Of a stretch of 64,000 nucleotides of DNA, positions 17,544-27,277 are shown piece by piece. The notes beneath the pieces are model-generated. The model was not told the origin of the DNA. It saw only the letters and a list, made by a program, of their open reading frames with translations, and did no database searches. The stretch covers positions 1 through 64,000 of the forward strand of contig NZ_CP084562.1 in NCBI RefSeq assembly GCF_021789315.1. The letters are read 5' to 3'. The stretch comes from Arthrobacter sp. FW305-BF8. GTDB taxonomy: Bacteria; Actinomycetota; Actinomycetes; Actinomycetales; Micrococcaceae. Numbering within the stretch: the stretch's first letter is position 1; every line of letters begins with the position of its first letter. The translations under genes and the position numbers were made by a program.

Positions 17544-19514
17544 TTAGCGGGTTGCGAGCACCCCGGTTGCGGTGCCGCCGCGGCTGGACTGGACCAGGAC
17601 GCTGGTGATCTGCCGGTTTGGTCCGGGCTTGGCCCGGTAGGACCAGGCACCGAGGGTGTCGACCTGTGCTGTGCCGATTTTGGTGACGGCGCGGCCGGGG
17701 GTGGTGTCGTAGATGACCACGGTGGTGGCCGGGATCAGGACGGCGGTGTTGCCGGCCAGGGTTGAGGTGCCCGTGACCCGCAGTTCGGTGCTGAGCCGGT
17801 GGCGGGAACCGGCGACAGCAACGGTGTCCTTCTGGACTGTCAGCTTCACCGTCGCCGGTGCGCTGCCGATGCCGTTCGTGTCGGTGACGATCAGCTGCAT
17901 GACGACCGGGCCGTTGGCCATGGCGGCCAGGGGTGTGGTGTCGGTGGTCTTGGCGTAGAAGGGGAAGTTGATGGTGGGTTTGGCGGTTGTGTCGCTGGAG
18001 AGGGTGACGGTGGGTCCGCTGAGCTGGGTCCACTTGTAGGTGGCGGCACCGGTTGACGTGCTGCCGTCGAGCTGGACCGTGCTGCCTGGTGTGATGCTCG
18101 ACGATGCGGCGGTGGCGATTGCCGCGGTTTCCTGGGTTTCGCCGGGGACGGGTCCGCTGCCGGTGTCCACGACGGGGCCGGGGTCCGGGGCGGGGGTGAC
18201 CGGGTCCAGCCCGATGGGGCTTGCTGCTCCGCCGGAGACTGTCACGGGCAGGGAAGCTGTGCCGCCCTGCGCGGTCTTGACGGTGACGGTGGCCGGGGGA
18301 GCCTGTACTGCGAAGGACTTCTCGGCCGGTGCTCCTGCGGTGGCCGGTGCTTCGAGGGTTCCCAGGCCCGTTACGGTCAGGGGGTAGCCGACGGAGGAGA
18401 GGGCACTGACGGTCAGGTTCGTGCCGTCGTAGAGGGCCTTGGTGATCAGGATGCCGCTGGGTTTGGTGACGCTGATCTGGCTGCTGCTGGCGGGCTTGTC
18501 GCCGATGTTGGTGACCTTCACCGTGGCCGGCGCGGTCCCGGTGAACTGGACCCGGGCGTAGTACCTGCCGGTGTCGGGGTCACTGAGCATGGGGGTGGTT
18601 TCGAAAACCCCGGCCTGCCCGTCCACCTGGAGCTGGGCGCCGTTCCCGCTGCTGGCGAACACGTCGATCATGGTGCCGTTCAGGACGGCGCTGTCGCCGC
18701 TGACTCCCTGGTTGGTGGAGATCTTGCCCTGGACGGTGAACTGGTCCGTTTCCAGGGCCAGGCCGCCGCCGTTCACCGAGAACTTGTTGTAACCGAACGG
18801 GCTGCCGGTAACGGTGTGGTCCTGGCCCGGGTCTCCGAGGTAGCCTTCGGGCGCTGCGGGGGCGGCGGCCGGATCCCACTTCAGGAACGGGCCGATGTTG
18901 CTCTTCAGGGCCGTGGAGAAGTTGCCGGCCGCGGGTGAAATGTCCTCGACGAGCTTGCCGTCGCCGGCGCCGTCGGTGTCGATGGTGATGGTGCCGTAGG
19001 GGTGCTGGAACGTCAGGGTGGCGTTGGCCGGTCCGCCCTTGACGACGATGCGCTGCCGGCCGAAGACGACCTGGTCGCCTTCGGTGACGGCGTTGGCGAA
19101 GGCGGCTTCCAGGCCGAGGACCAGGACGGCGCGGCCTCCGCCGGGAAGGGCCAGTTCCGAGCCGGCGAGCATGTAGAACGCCTCTTCCGGGAAGTTGCCC
19201 GGGAACGATATGGGTGCGGTCTCGTCCGGGATGTCTCCGGGCAGGAAGCCGCAGAGCGGGTTTTCCGCGTCAAGGCAGAGCTCGACGCGGGTTTTGTTGC
19301 TGTCCTCGTACCAGGACGGGAAGCCATACTCGGTGTTGACGGGCCCGACGGCGGTCAGCTTGGTCGTGTTCGTCTGGGTTACCTGGGTGGCGGCCAGGGA
19401 AGCTCCTGCTCCCGTCGCAGCCAGCAGCAGGGCAGTTGCCGCAGCGATGCCGCCGCGGGTGGTCTTGCGCGGTGTCAGGCGCTGGGCCGACAGGAAAAGC
19501 GGTGGGGGTGCCAT
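17544..19514 (-). CDS. Large secreted beta-rich protein
   Basis: 656 aa with a signal peptide (AAATALLLAATGAGASLAA). It is a modular, Cys-poor, Thr/Ala/Gly-rich surface protein. The N-terminal half has no recognised domain. Residues about 500-560 resemble a PKD-type fold (TYKWTQLSGPTVTLSS ... LIVTDTNGIGSAP). The last 85 residues (SRHRLSTELRVTGTSTL ... TTPGRAVTKIGTAQVDTLGAW) match the C-terminal module of the neighbouring multicopper oxidase. No catalytic motif is seen. It may be a scaffold or partner of the copper oxidases; this is inference from the shared module and position between the two oxidase genes. Confidence 0.75.
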   Translation of the reverse strand: MAPPPLFLSAQRLTPRKTTRGGIAAATALLLAATGAGASLAATQVTQTNTTKLTAVGPVNTEYGFPSWYEDSNKTRVELCLDAENPLCGFLPGDIPDETAPISFPGNFPEEAFYMLAGSELALPGGGRAVLVLGLEAAFANAVTEGDQVVFGRQRIVVKGGPANATLTFQHPYGTITIDTDGAGDGKLVEDISPAAGNFSTALKSNIGPFLKWDPAAAPAAPEGYLGDPGQDHTVTGSPFGYNKFSVNGGGLALETDQFTVQGKISTNQGVSGDSAVLNGTMIDVFASSGNGAQLQVDGQAGVFETTPMLSDPDTGRYYARVQFTGTAPATVKVTNIGDKPASSSQISVTKPSGILITKALYDGTNLTVSALSSVGYPLTVTGLGTLEAPATAGAPAEKSFAVQAPPATVTVKTAQGGTASLPVTVSGGAASPIGLDPVTPAPDPGPVVDTGSGPVPGETQETAAIATAASSSITPGSTVQLDGSTSTGAATYKWTQLSGPTVTLSSDTTAKPTINFPFYAKTTDTTPLAAMANGPVVMQLIVTDTNGIGSAPATVKLTVQKDTVAVAGSRHRLSTELRVTGTSTLAGNTAVLIPATTVVIYDTTPGRAVTKIGTAQVDTLGAWSYRAKPGPNRQITSVLVQSSRGGTATGVLATR

Positions 19515-19760
19515 GTGGGTCTCCTTATGAGAACGCTGATGGCATCACTACAAATCGTGGGGGTTGGGAAAACCGTCGGGTTCCTTGGGTTCGCGGTCCC
19601 TGCCCGGGGGGGCCGGCACCCCCCGCCCGCTGGCACCGTGGGGAGGCCCGTTGCCGCCGCTAGGTGAATTCTCCGGGGCAATCCTTGTATCGCGCATCGC
19701 CAGGGCGGCGCTTCAACCGTGACGAACGGGCGGGCTGACACTGCCGGCGGTCATGAAAGG

Positions 19761-19793
19761 GACCCGGCGCCGCAGGGATTGCGGTGCCGGGTC
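19761..19793 (-). terminator. Hairpin downstream of second multicopper oxidase
   Basis: Inverted repeat with arms GACCCGGC and GCCGGGTC around a short GC-rich loop, about 170 bases past the stop of the minus-strand oxidase gene. The remaining bases 19515-19962 show no gene and presumably carry the promoter of the secreted-protein gene. Confidence 0.5.
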
Positions 19794-19962
19794 CGGGTGT
19801 TCCGTGCCCGGCCGAGGTCATCAGGCGCTGCCGGGTTCAGAACACCTCTAGATAAACCCGCCAAGCTTGGGAAAACCCGGCCGGGTGGGGGCCGCATGCA
19901 ACACGCCCGCCGCCCTTTTGCGGGGACTCGGCGTGCAGCCCAAACAGCCGGGCCTTCTGGAT

Positions 19963-22310
19963 TCAGGCCGCGTTGACCGTAACCGTCCGGGTGGCGAGGA
20001 CCTTGGAGGTGATCCAGTGCAGGAACTGGATGGTGATGGTGTATTTTCCGGGTGAGGGCGGGCGGAGCAGGAAGTCAAACTTTTCGGCCGCGCCGGACTT
20101 GATGATGTCCGTCAGGAGCGGTTGCCCGGCCATGGACGGTTGAACCGCCGGGCCTGCAGGGTTCGGGGTGGCCCAGAAAGGCCGGCCGTCATGGGCGATC
20201 AGCTCGGCGATTTTCGACGGCCTGCCCGCGGCGTCCGTGATTCTGGTCAGCGTGGGGAAGTAGTCCACATTCACCATCCGCACGAGGGTGGGGTGCTTGC
20301 CGTTCCGAACCACGTTCGCCCTCATGCTGGAGATGGCCCAGACGATGTCATCACCCCTGGGCCTGCTGGCAATCGCCCCGCCGATGAGGAAGAAATGCCT
20401 GGGTTCGAAGCGGTTCAGGCCCGCGTCTTCGCCCGAGAGCCCGGCGGCGTGATTGAGTTCATGCCAGCGCGGATCGATCGAGTACGGTGCGATCAGGGTT
20501 TCCGTGGCGATGTCGTACAGGGGACCGTTCACGGAGTGGCGGCGTGCGCCGGCGGGCCAGGGGGACGTGGCGCTGGGACGGGGATCGACAACAATTGCCC
20601 CGAACATGCCCATCTGGACGTGGAGCGGTGTGTTGACGTGGCAGTGGTAGAAGTAGGTTCCCCCGGATCCGCGGTTGGGGTTGCCGGTTTCGCCCACGTC
20701 GGGCCGCCATTGGTAGGTGTACTCCCCGCTCACTTCGAACGAGGTGTGGCCCACACCGTCATTGCGGGGGTCAGGTTCGATGCCGTGCCAGTGGATGGTG
20801 TGCACGCGCTTGCTCGGCTTAACTGTGCCGTTGAAGAGGTCGCCCCGGTCAGCCGCAGGGTCGGGCCGGGGATCTGGCGCCCCAGTTCATCGAACGCAAA
20901 GCTCCACATCTCGTGCTCGGAACGGTCGGGGAACTCGAACTTCCGGTTGAAGAAGTCGAACACCCTGGCCACGTCCGGCCGTAGCGGAAACTCGGTCTCC
21001 GGGCTCCCTTCGTGGGGTTGGTCGGAGGAGAAGTCCACCTGGCTGCGGAACGTGTGATGCGGATCTGCAGCCGTTGGCGGAGTCCCTGGTTCGGGGACCG
21101 GCTTTGCAGCCAGCACCCAGTCGGCCATGAGCCCGCCGGGGTACAGTCCGCCGCGGGCGGTCTGGGACGGTTCCGCGTGGCAGTGCATCGGGTACGTCCA
21201 GTCCACGGTCCTTGCGTTCCAGACCTCGTCAATCACGTCGGGCGGGCGCCGGACCGGGAGGATCGATTCTTTGCGCTCCAGCGGCTGCAACATGATGGTG
21301 TCCTCCCACTGCTGGAGGATCACGTCACCCTGCGGAGATACCCTGCCGTTGGTCCGGGGGAAGTCGATGCCGTTGGCCCGCACGGTCCAGACGTGGTTGC
21401 CGTGGTAGTGCAGCTGGTGGTCCACGATGCCGGCGTTCAGCATTCTCATGAGGTGTCCTGTGCGGATGGCCCCGGCCGAGGGGGAGGCGCTGAAGTTCCG
21501 GACGTCGGTTTCGCGGGGATGGCCTGAGGGTAGCGTGTCTTCATGCCGCCGGTGGTTGAACTCCTCATCCGTGGTGACGGCCAGCGACTGGAAGCCGGAA
21601 AAGCCGTTGATGGTGAAATAGTCCGGCACCGCCGGTGTGGCAAGCGGGTCAACTGTCTGTCCCCTGGAGGCGATGCGGGCCCAGTTGGAGTCCACGTCGT
21701 GGCAGAGCCACAGCCACTGGCGTTCGAACTCAGCCGCGCCGGGTGCCAGACGCCACGCGTTGCGCGGGTCGACGACCACCAGCGCCCCGTACAGGCCCAG
21801 GGTCCGTTCCACGGGCTGATTGCCCGGATCGGTGAACAGGTACGTTCCGGGCAGCGGCGCCCGGAACTCCAGAAGCTTGTTTTTTCCGGGGGCGACCGGA
21901 CCGGAGCCCACATCGGTTCCGCCCGCCCCGGCGCGGTGGAACCTGATCTCGTGCGGCTGGGAAAGGTTGTTGTGCAGACGGATCTGGATGAGGCTGCCCG
22001 TTTCGGCGATCAGCGTCCGGTCCGGAAAGAAGCTGGCCCAGTAACCGCGCCGGGCAAGGAACTGCCGCGGATTCGCCGGGTCCGGCCGCAGGGGCGCCGG
22101 CCTTCCCAACGGCGGCAGCGGCGCCCCCAAGGGGTAGGTTCGGCTGGCCACCACCCGCCCGTTGGCAGTGATGACGCGCGGGCTCATCGCCAGCGCCGGC
22201 TTCGGATCGCTCACCCCGGTGCGGCGCTCCCCGAAACCCCGGTGGTAAACCAGCGATCCGTCCACCATCGGAACGAAACCATCGTTAACGTGAATATCCA
22301 CGACTGCCAT
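19963..22310 (-). pseudogene. Large multicopper oxidase, frameshifted
   Basis: Starts at ATG 22310 (MAVVDIHVNDGF). The first frame runs to about 20866 and carries ligand motifs LHYHGNHVW and YPMHCHAEPS. One base out of frame the protein continues GDLFNGTVKPSKRVHTIHWHG and then YFYHCHVNTPLHVQMGMFG, ending at 19963. Together this makes about 782 residues with all type 1/2/3 copper ligand sets; it has no signal peptide at this start. A single base seems to be missing in a G run near 20866. It is either inactivated in two pieces or an assembly error. It diverges from the small secreted protein at 22548. Confidence 0.8.
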
Positions 22311-22547
22311 GTCCGACCTCCAGTATGCAGGGGGACCGGAACCGCGCCGGCACAGACGTTCAGAACACCCCCATAGCGCTTACAGACAGCACAGTGCGGG
22401 ACCCGGGCTAGGGAAACCTTGCGATCCCGCCCTTCCGGGGGGACCCACCTTCCCTCCCACATATTGACCAACCGGCCCCGCAAGCTTTCCATAAGCCCCA
22501 GTTCCCAGGATGAACGGTGCCCTCGTAAACCAAAAATGGAGCCCATC

Positions 22548-22850
22548 ATGAATCCCACGTCACCAGCGGCATCGGCACCCCGCTTGAGCCGTCGGCAATT
22601 CGTACTGATCCTGGGAGGCGGAGCCCTGCTCCTGGCCGGCGGCGGGGCGTACGGCGTGATCTCCCGCAGCCTGCCCGGCGAGGGCAGCGGCCTTGCCACG
22701 GCCTTCGGAACACTGTCTCTACTCAACACAGGACGCCTCGCCAGACTGGACGCCCAGGGCAAGCCCGCCGCTAAACCGATGGGGTCGGCAATCTCGCAGG
22801 TCACCAACGCGCCGGACCGGGCGACCGGAAGTGACACGTCCAGGGGGTGA
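22548..22850 (+). CDS. Small Tat-exported protein next to multicopper oxidase
   Basis: 100 aa from ATG 22548. Tat-type signal SRRQFVLILGGGALLLAGGG followed by a short polar region (TGRLARLDAQGKPAAKPMG) that ends soon after, with TNAPDRATGSDTSRG. No domain is recognised; it could be the truncated N-terminus of a longer exported protein. It diverges from the oxidase gene, so the two may share a control region at 22311-22547. Confidence 0.55.
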   Translation: MNPTSPAASAPRLSRRQFVLILGGGALLLAGGGAYGVISRSLPGEGSGLATAFGTLSLLNTGRLARLDAQGKPAAKPMGSAISQVTNAPDRATGSDTSRG

Positions 22851-23550
22851 GGGCCATTACTCAGCACCGGGGCAAGGAGCGTCCCGCCCTACGGCGTTCT
22901 TCCCCGGGCTCCTGAGGATTTCCAGGAGTGATTGCAGGGCATTGATTCGAAGAGTCGCAGCGTGAAATGGCGGCGGTTTGCAACAGCGACGCGCACCTAT
23001 GTCTCGGAGCCCTAGCGATTCGACGGAAGAGTTGTGAGACAGTAGTCGACCGGCACATTCGGAGTCAGCAGGGACAGGCAGAGTCCGTAGCCGGTGCGGC
23101 CACCCAAATCTGAGCGGGCAAGCCAAAGGGCAGTGCCATTTTTCAGAACTCGAGCACTGATCAGCCCAAAGCCTCAGCCGCGCTTCTTGGGGCCGTTGCC
23201 CGGCTCGTCGCACGCCTGCAACCCAGTGGCACATCCCCGGCCGCTATCTGGGGGTGGGCCACCGGGTGCCGGCTACCTGACCCGTCATGCAACTTTTGGC
23301 AGGGGTTGCCGCGGGACGTGTTTTCATTTTGCTAGCCCAGCCTTGGGAAAAGGTCTCAACCGGAGAAGCCAGGTTGCCCCCGGTCACCATTCTTGGGGGT
23401 GAAGGGACGGGCCGGCGACGGCTGGCGTGCCCGGTCTCAAGGCACTCACGCTGCCAGCCCCGTTTCACACCGGCGAGTCCGCTCGCAGGCAAAATGTCAC
23501 CTGCGGCCTGAGCCATCGAGGGCTTCAACAGTACTACCGCCCTACTGATA
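22851..23550. other. Gene-free stretch
   Basis: About 700 bases with no frame that resembles a known protein on either strand. Composition is less GC-rich than the neighbours. It ends at the gene-fragment scar at 23551, so it may be a graveyard of old rearrangements. Confidence 0.45.
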
Positions 23551-23640
23551 CCTGTGGAGGCCATCGCATTCCACCGGGACAACACCGCGAAGGAACTGCC
23601 CCATGATTGGCCCAGTTCATGGTCGTTCATAACGTCATCG
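23551..23640 (+). pseudogene. Scar: P450 fragment joined to CDF-transporter fragment
   Basis: Bases 23551-23600 match the P450 gene near 12862-12911 (both contain GGAGGCCATCGCATTCCA and GAAGGAACTGCC). Bases 23607-23640 match the CDF gene near 13803-13836 (both contain GGCCCAGTTCA and AACGTCATCG). The two pieces are in the same order and orientation as the originals but about 890 bases between them are missing. This is the remnant of a second P450-CDF locus, now forming the region just upstream of the MntR-like gene. Confidence 0.75.
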
Positions 23641-23759
23641 CGGGACCAAAATGCTCGATATCCACCGCTGTGCGGCGAAACCAGGACTTCAGGCGGCGCT
23701 GTTCCCTTCCTTCTTACTTCGAGGGAAGTAGCGCCCCGGTTGTTGTTACGATCAGACTC

Positions 23760-24443
23760 ATGCCGGTGTCCGACCTGACCCCCTCCGCCCAGGACTATCT
23801 GAAGTTCATCTGGTCGGCCGCTGAGTGGTCGAAGGAGGATGTGACCATTGGCCGGATCGCCGGAGGCCTGGGCCTTGGCGCATCCACCGTCTCGCAGGGT
23901 GTGCGGAAACTCGCCGACCGGGGATTTGTCACACACGCACGGTACGGGAGCATCGAGCTGACCCCTGCTGGCCGTGATCTGGCGGTCATGATGGTCCGCC
24001 GGCACCGGCTGCTGGAAACCTTCCTGGTCCAGGTCCTCGGTTATGGCTGGGACGAGATCCATCACGAAGCCGAAGTGCTCGAACACGCGGTCTCCGAAGC
24101 GTTCCTGGCCCGAATCGATGAACTGCTCGGGCATCCGGTGCGGGACCCACACGGGGACCCGATCCCGTCCCCTAACGGTGCGTATCATCGAGCCGAGGCC
24201 CAGCAGCTCACTGCTGCCGGCCCGGGTAACAGGGTTACCATCTACCGCGTCTCCGATGCAGACGCCGGGCTTCTGCGCTACCTCGCCGGTCTCGGGCTCA
24301 CACCCGGCACGGAGCTGGTGATTGAGGAGCGGGGGACGTTCTCGCCGGGACCGACCGTACGCGCCACCGGGCAGGACCAGGACATTACGCTCGGAACGCA
24401 GGCCTCAGACGCCGTGTGGGTGATCCCCTCCCCGCTGCACTGA
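23760..24443 (+). CDS. DtxR/MntR-family metal-dependent repressor
   Basis: 227 aa from ATG 23760. N-terminal winged helix (QDYLKFIWSAAEW, IAGGLGLGASTVSQGVRKLADRGFV), then the dimer/metal-binding domain with typical ligands (MMVRRHRLLETFLV, WDEIHHEAEVLEHAVS), and a C-terminal SH3-like FeoA domain (VTIYRVSDAD ... IEERG). These proteins bind Mn(II) or Fe(II) and repress uptake genes. It converges with mntH (23 bases between stops), and an operator-like dyad lies before mntH, so it is probably a manganese sensor (inference). Confidence 0.92.
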   Translation: MPVSDLTPSAQDYLKFIWSAAEWSKEDVTIGRIAGGLGLGASTVSQGVRKLADRGFVTHARYGSIELTPAGRDLAVMMVRRHRLLETFLVQVLGYGWDEIHHEAEVLEHAVSEAFLARIDELLGHPVRDPHGDPIPSPNGAYHRAEAQQLTAAGPGNRVTIYRVSDADAGLLRYLAGLGLTPGTELVIEERGTFSPGPTVRATGQDQDITLGTQASDAVWVIPSPLH

Positions 24444-24465
24444 CCCAGGGGCCAGAGTCGTGCGG

Positions 24466-25716
24466 TCAGGACTGGCCGGTGAGGGTCAGGGTGATCAGAA
24501 CACAGTTCAATCCGACGATCAGGGCGGCACTGGTCCAGCCGGCGATCTTCAGGGCCTTGGAATCGGTGTGGATCCCCATGACCTCGCGCTTGCCGGTGAG
24601 CCGGATCAGCGGGATCAGTGCGAAGGGGATGCCGAAGCTGAGCAGCACCTGACTCAGAACCAGGGCAAGGGTCGGTTCGATGCCCGCGCCCAGGATGATC
24701 AGGGCGGGGATCAGGGTGATCACCCGGCGGGTGAGCAGCGGGATCCGGATCTGCAGCAGGCCGCCCATGATGGTCGCGCCGGCGTAGCAGCCGACCGAGG
24801 TGGAGGCCAGTCCGGATGCCAGCAGCCCGATCGCGAACACCACGCCGATGACCGGGCCCAGGGCGGAAGAGACGGCAGCGTGGGCGCCGGCGATCGTGTC
24901 CGTTCCCTCGACGCCTTGCAGGCTGGACGCGGCCAGCAGCAGCATCGAAATGTTCACCACGCCTGCGAGCAACAGCGCGCCGATGACATCAAACCGGGTG
25001 GCCCGGATCAGCCGGGTGCGCACAGCCGGGTCCTGGGAGAAGCCGTGCCGGTCCCGGGCCAGGGCGGAGTGCAGGTAGATGGCGTGCGGCATCACCGTTG
25101 CGCCGAGCATGCTCGCGGCCAGCAGGACCGTGTCCGTCCCCTCGAACCGGGGCAGCAGCCCGCCAAGGGCGCTGCCGGTATCGGGAGGGTTGACGAACAA
25201 GCCGGACATGAAGCCCACAGCAATGACGCCCAGCAGGGTCAGGATGGCGTATTCAAAGGACCTTTGGCCGCGGGCTGTCTGCAGAGCCAGCAGCAGCATG
25301 GACGCCAGGCCGATGATGATTCCGCCCGCGAGCAGCGGAAGCCCGAACAGCAGGTTCAGGGCGACGGCGCCGCCGATCACCTCGGCCATGTCCGTGGCAC
25401 CGGCAACGATCTCAGCCTGGGCCCAGTAGAGCCGCCGACGACGGGTCCCGAGGCGCTTCCCCATAATCTCCGGAAGGCTCAAACCCGTAGCGAGACCGAG
25501 TTTCGCGGACTGGTACTGGACGAGCACGGCCATCGCGTTGGCCACCACCAGCACCCACACCAGCAGGTACCCGTAACTCGCGCCGGCAGTCAGATTAGCG
25601 GCGACATTCCCCGGATCCACATAGGCGATCGCGGCGACAAACGCCGGACCAAGCAGCAGCAGCCGGGACCAGACCCGCCCGGCAGCCGGGCGTACCTGAA
25701 GAGTCTGTGCAGCCAT
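24466..25716 (-). CDS. mntH: NRAMP-family divalent metal (Mn2+) transporter
   Basis: 416 aa, about 11 membrane helices. NRAMP metal-site motifs are intact: AYVDPGNVAANL in helix 1 and GATVMPHAIYLHSAL in helix 6. The family imports Mn(II) and related ions with protons. It converges with the MntR-like gene and has a dyad about 50 bases upstream of its start. Confidence 0.94.
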   Translation of the reverse strand: MAAQTLQVRPAAGRVWSRLLLLGPAFVAAIAYVDPGNVAANLTAGASYGYLLVWVLVVANAMAVLVQYQSAKLGLATGLSLPEIMGKRLGTRRRRLYWAQAEIVAGATDMAEVIGGAVALNLLFGLPLLAGGIIIGLASMLLLALQTARGQRSFEYAILTLLGVIAVGFMSGLFVNPPDTGSALGGLLPRFEGTDTVLLAASMLGATVMPHAIYLHSALARDRHGFSQDPAVRTRLIRATRFDVIGALLLAGVVNISMLLLAASSLQGVEGTDTIAGAHAAVSSALGPVIGVVFAIGLLASGLASTSVGCYAGATIMGGLLQIRIPLLTRRVITLIPALIILGAGIEPTLALVLSQVLLSFGIPFALIPLIRLTGKREVMGIHTDSKALKIAGWTSAALIVGLNCVLITLTLTGQS

Positions 25717-25764
25717 TATCGGTCCTCATCATCGGGGAAAGCCATAGATCGAGGATACCGCCAA

Positions 25765-25780
25765 TTTAGGTATACCGAAA
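25765..25780. promoter_or_regulatory. Probable MntR operator upstream of mntH
   Basis: The 16-bp dyad TTTAGGTATACCGAAA has one mismatched pair and resembles DtxR/MntR-type boxes. It lies 49 bases upstream of the mntH start. Binding by the neighbouring regulator is inferred. Confidence 0.6.
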
Positions 25781-26179
25781 AGTAGCATTTCGGCGAGCAA
25801 TAGCCCTTGGCTGGCTGTTCCAGAGGCCATGATGCGTCGACGGCCTCGGAACGCACCACGCTGTCCCCACCGCCACTGCTGCAAAGTGGCTCCATTCCCA
25901 ACTGCAGCCACAGGCCGCCCAGTTAGTGGAGGCTGTAGCAGCTTGAGTGAACATGGACTGCGGCAGCCGTGGAGAGGAAACCGGGTTGGCCAGGGCCAAT
26001 GCAAACAGCTTTGGACATCTGGTGAAGCCGAGTTCGGAAATTCACATTAAAGACTGTCTATGCCGACGGAAGATGCACCTGTGCACGCACCACCTGATGT
26101 CTCACACCCGTAGTTGTTTTGAGACGGGTGGCTTCAAGACACCGAGTTGAAAGTCCCTCCAGGCTAGGAAATAGGGGAT
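25781..26179. other. Intergenic stretch without a supported gene
   Basis: About 400 bases between mntH and the zinc-ribbon gene. No frame with a recognisable domain and no convincing RNA structure was seen. Confidence 0.4.
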
Positions 26180-26335
26180 TCAGGTGCCTGGCGTGGAGTC
26201 ATGTCCGGGGCGCAAGGCGATCCACAACGCGCATCGCCGGCAAATATAGGCGGGTTCATTGCCGAGCGCGTGAAGTTTGTGGCGCTGCATTTGCCGTCCG
26301 CAACAGGAGCACCGGTTCGCGCTGTCAGAGTCCAC
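26180..26335 (-). CDS. Tiny zinc-ribbon protein
   Basis: 51 aa from GTG 26335. It contains CSCCGRQ and, 25 residues later, CRRCALW, a CxxC...CxxC layout typical of a zinc ribbon. The start overlaps the end of the thioredoxin-like gene by 11 bases, so coupled translation is likely. The function is unknown; it may bind metal or thiol-reactive ions. Too short for most gene callers. Confidence 0.55.
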   Translation of the reverse strand: MDSDSANRCSCCGRQMQRHKLHALGNEPAYICRRCALWIALRPGHDSTPGT

Positions 26336-26636
26336 GGTTTCTCAGCGCTTCCAGTACCTGATCGACGGTCGGAACGCCGGCCATGCCGCTTGGTGTGGGG
26401 TAGATCCGGCATGCCAGTTCAGTGGTTGGGGCCGCACCGGGGAAGATGTCGGTTCCATCGACGGTGATCGTGGGCGATCCGGAAAAGGCCGTTCCTGCCG
26501 TGTCTGCGGGAGATTTGATGCGCCGCAAGTGGACGGTGAGGTCCTGGCGCCCCAGGGCGGTCAGGGCAGTTTCTATCTGGGCGAGTGCTCTTGCCGTGTT
26601 GGGGCAGCCAGTGATGTGCAGCAATTCGATCTTCAT
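26325..26636 (-). CDS. Thioredoxin-like protein of the (seleno)protein/alkylmercury-lyase-associated group
   Basis: 103 aa. Begins IELLHITGCPNTARAL, with the GCPN motif at the place of a redox CxxC, and has SGSPTITVDGTDIFPGA near the C-terminus. Small proteins of this type occur next to mercury and arsenic genes. A single Cys in the motif suggests it is not a standard disulfide reductase. Transcribed with the DinB-like protein upstream and the tiny zinc ribbon downstream. Confidence 0.72.
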   Translation of the reverse strand: MKIELLHITGCPNTARALAQIETALTALGRQDLTVHLRRIKSPADTAGTAFSGSPTITVDGTDIFPGAAPTTELACRIYPTPSGMAGVPTVDQVLEALRNRGL

Positions 26637-26646
26637 GTGCTCCTCG

Positions 26647-27225
26647 TCATGTAACCGGGTGTCCCGGTGGCTTGTCAGAGTGTGGCTCTTGATGGCTCAT
26701 CGGGGGATGGCTGAGGGACAGTTGCCGGGCGTGGAAGTCGAAGTGGAGTGTCGGGTAAGCGTAGACGTCGCCGAGTGTCATTGCCGGGGTGAAGAACGGG
26801 TCCCACCGATCCGGGAATGGCATCGATCTTGCCAGGGACCTGGAACTCTCGCGTTCGAGGCTGCGGGAAATTGCACTCATGGTTTTGTCGAGTTTGCGGC
26901 GCATTCGCCGCTTGTTGTAGACGAGGGCAGCAGCGCGGGAGCCCCAGTAGTTCACGACATCGAAGGGCCGTGTCCCGGCATTCAGGACGGCGGCGAAGGC
27001 CTTCCCGGCTGGTTCGGGGAGCCTGCTGATGAGATGGACCAGCGGAAGCAGGGCGCGGACGACCATGTAGCCGAAAACCATGTGGAAGAGCAGTTCCTCG
27101 TTGGTCCACCGGGTTCCGTTGCTGCGTCTGCGAAGATCCGCGTCCCCGGCGTTCTTCAGCCAGGCATCGAGGTCGTGACTGGCACGGCTGTAGCCGGCCA
27201 GGATTTCCGCCTTTGTTGGTTCCAC
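26647..27225 (-). CDS. DinB-like metal-dependent hydrolase/transferase
   Basis: 192 aa. Four-helix DinB-superfamily protein: LDAWLKNAGDADL, NEELLFHMVFGYMVV and HFDFHARQL supply the spaced His residues that bind the metal. Many actinobacterial members are mycothiol-dependent enzymes; that function is possible but not shown. Its stop is 10 bases upstream of the thioredoxin-like start, so they form one operon. Confidence 0.75.
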   Translation of the reverse strand: MEPTKAEILAGYSRASHDLDAWLKNAGDADLRRRSNGTRWTNEELLFHMVFGYMVVRALLPLVHLISRLPEPAGKAFAAVLNAGTRPFDVVNYWGSRAAALVYNKRRMRRKLDKTMSAISRSLERESSRSLARSMPFPDRWDPFFTPAMTLGDVYAYPTLHFDFHARQLSLSHPPMSHQEPHSDKPPGHPVT

Positions 27226-27277
27226 GTCGCGCCTTCCGCTCTTTACGCCTGGATTCTGCTGATTTCCCGGCGGCTAT

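Noticed and set aside
23244..24188. Minus-strand frame across the scar and mntR
   Set aside because: No domain, overlaps a clear DtxR-family gene on the other strand.
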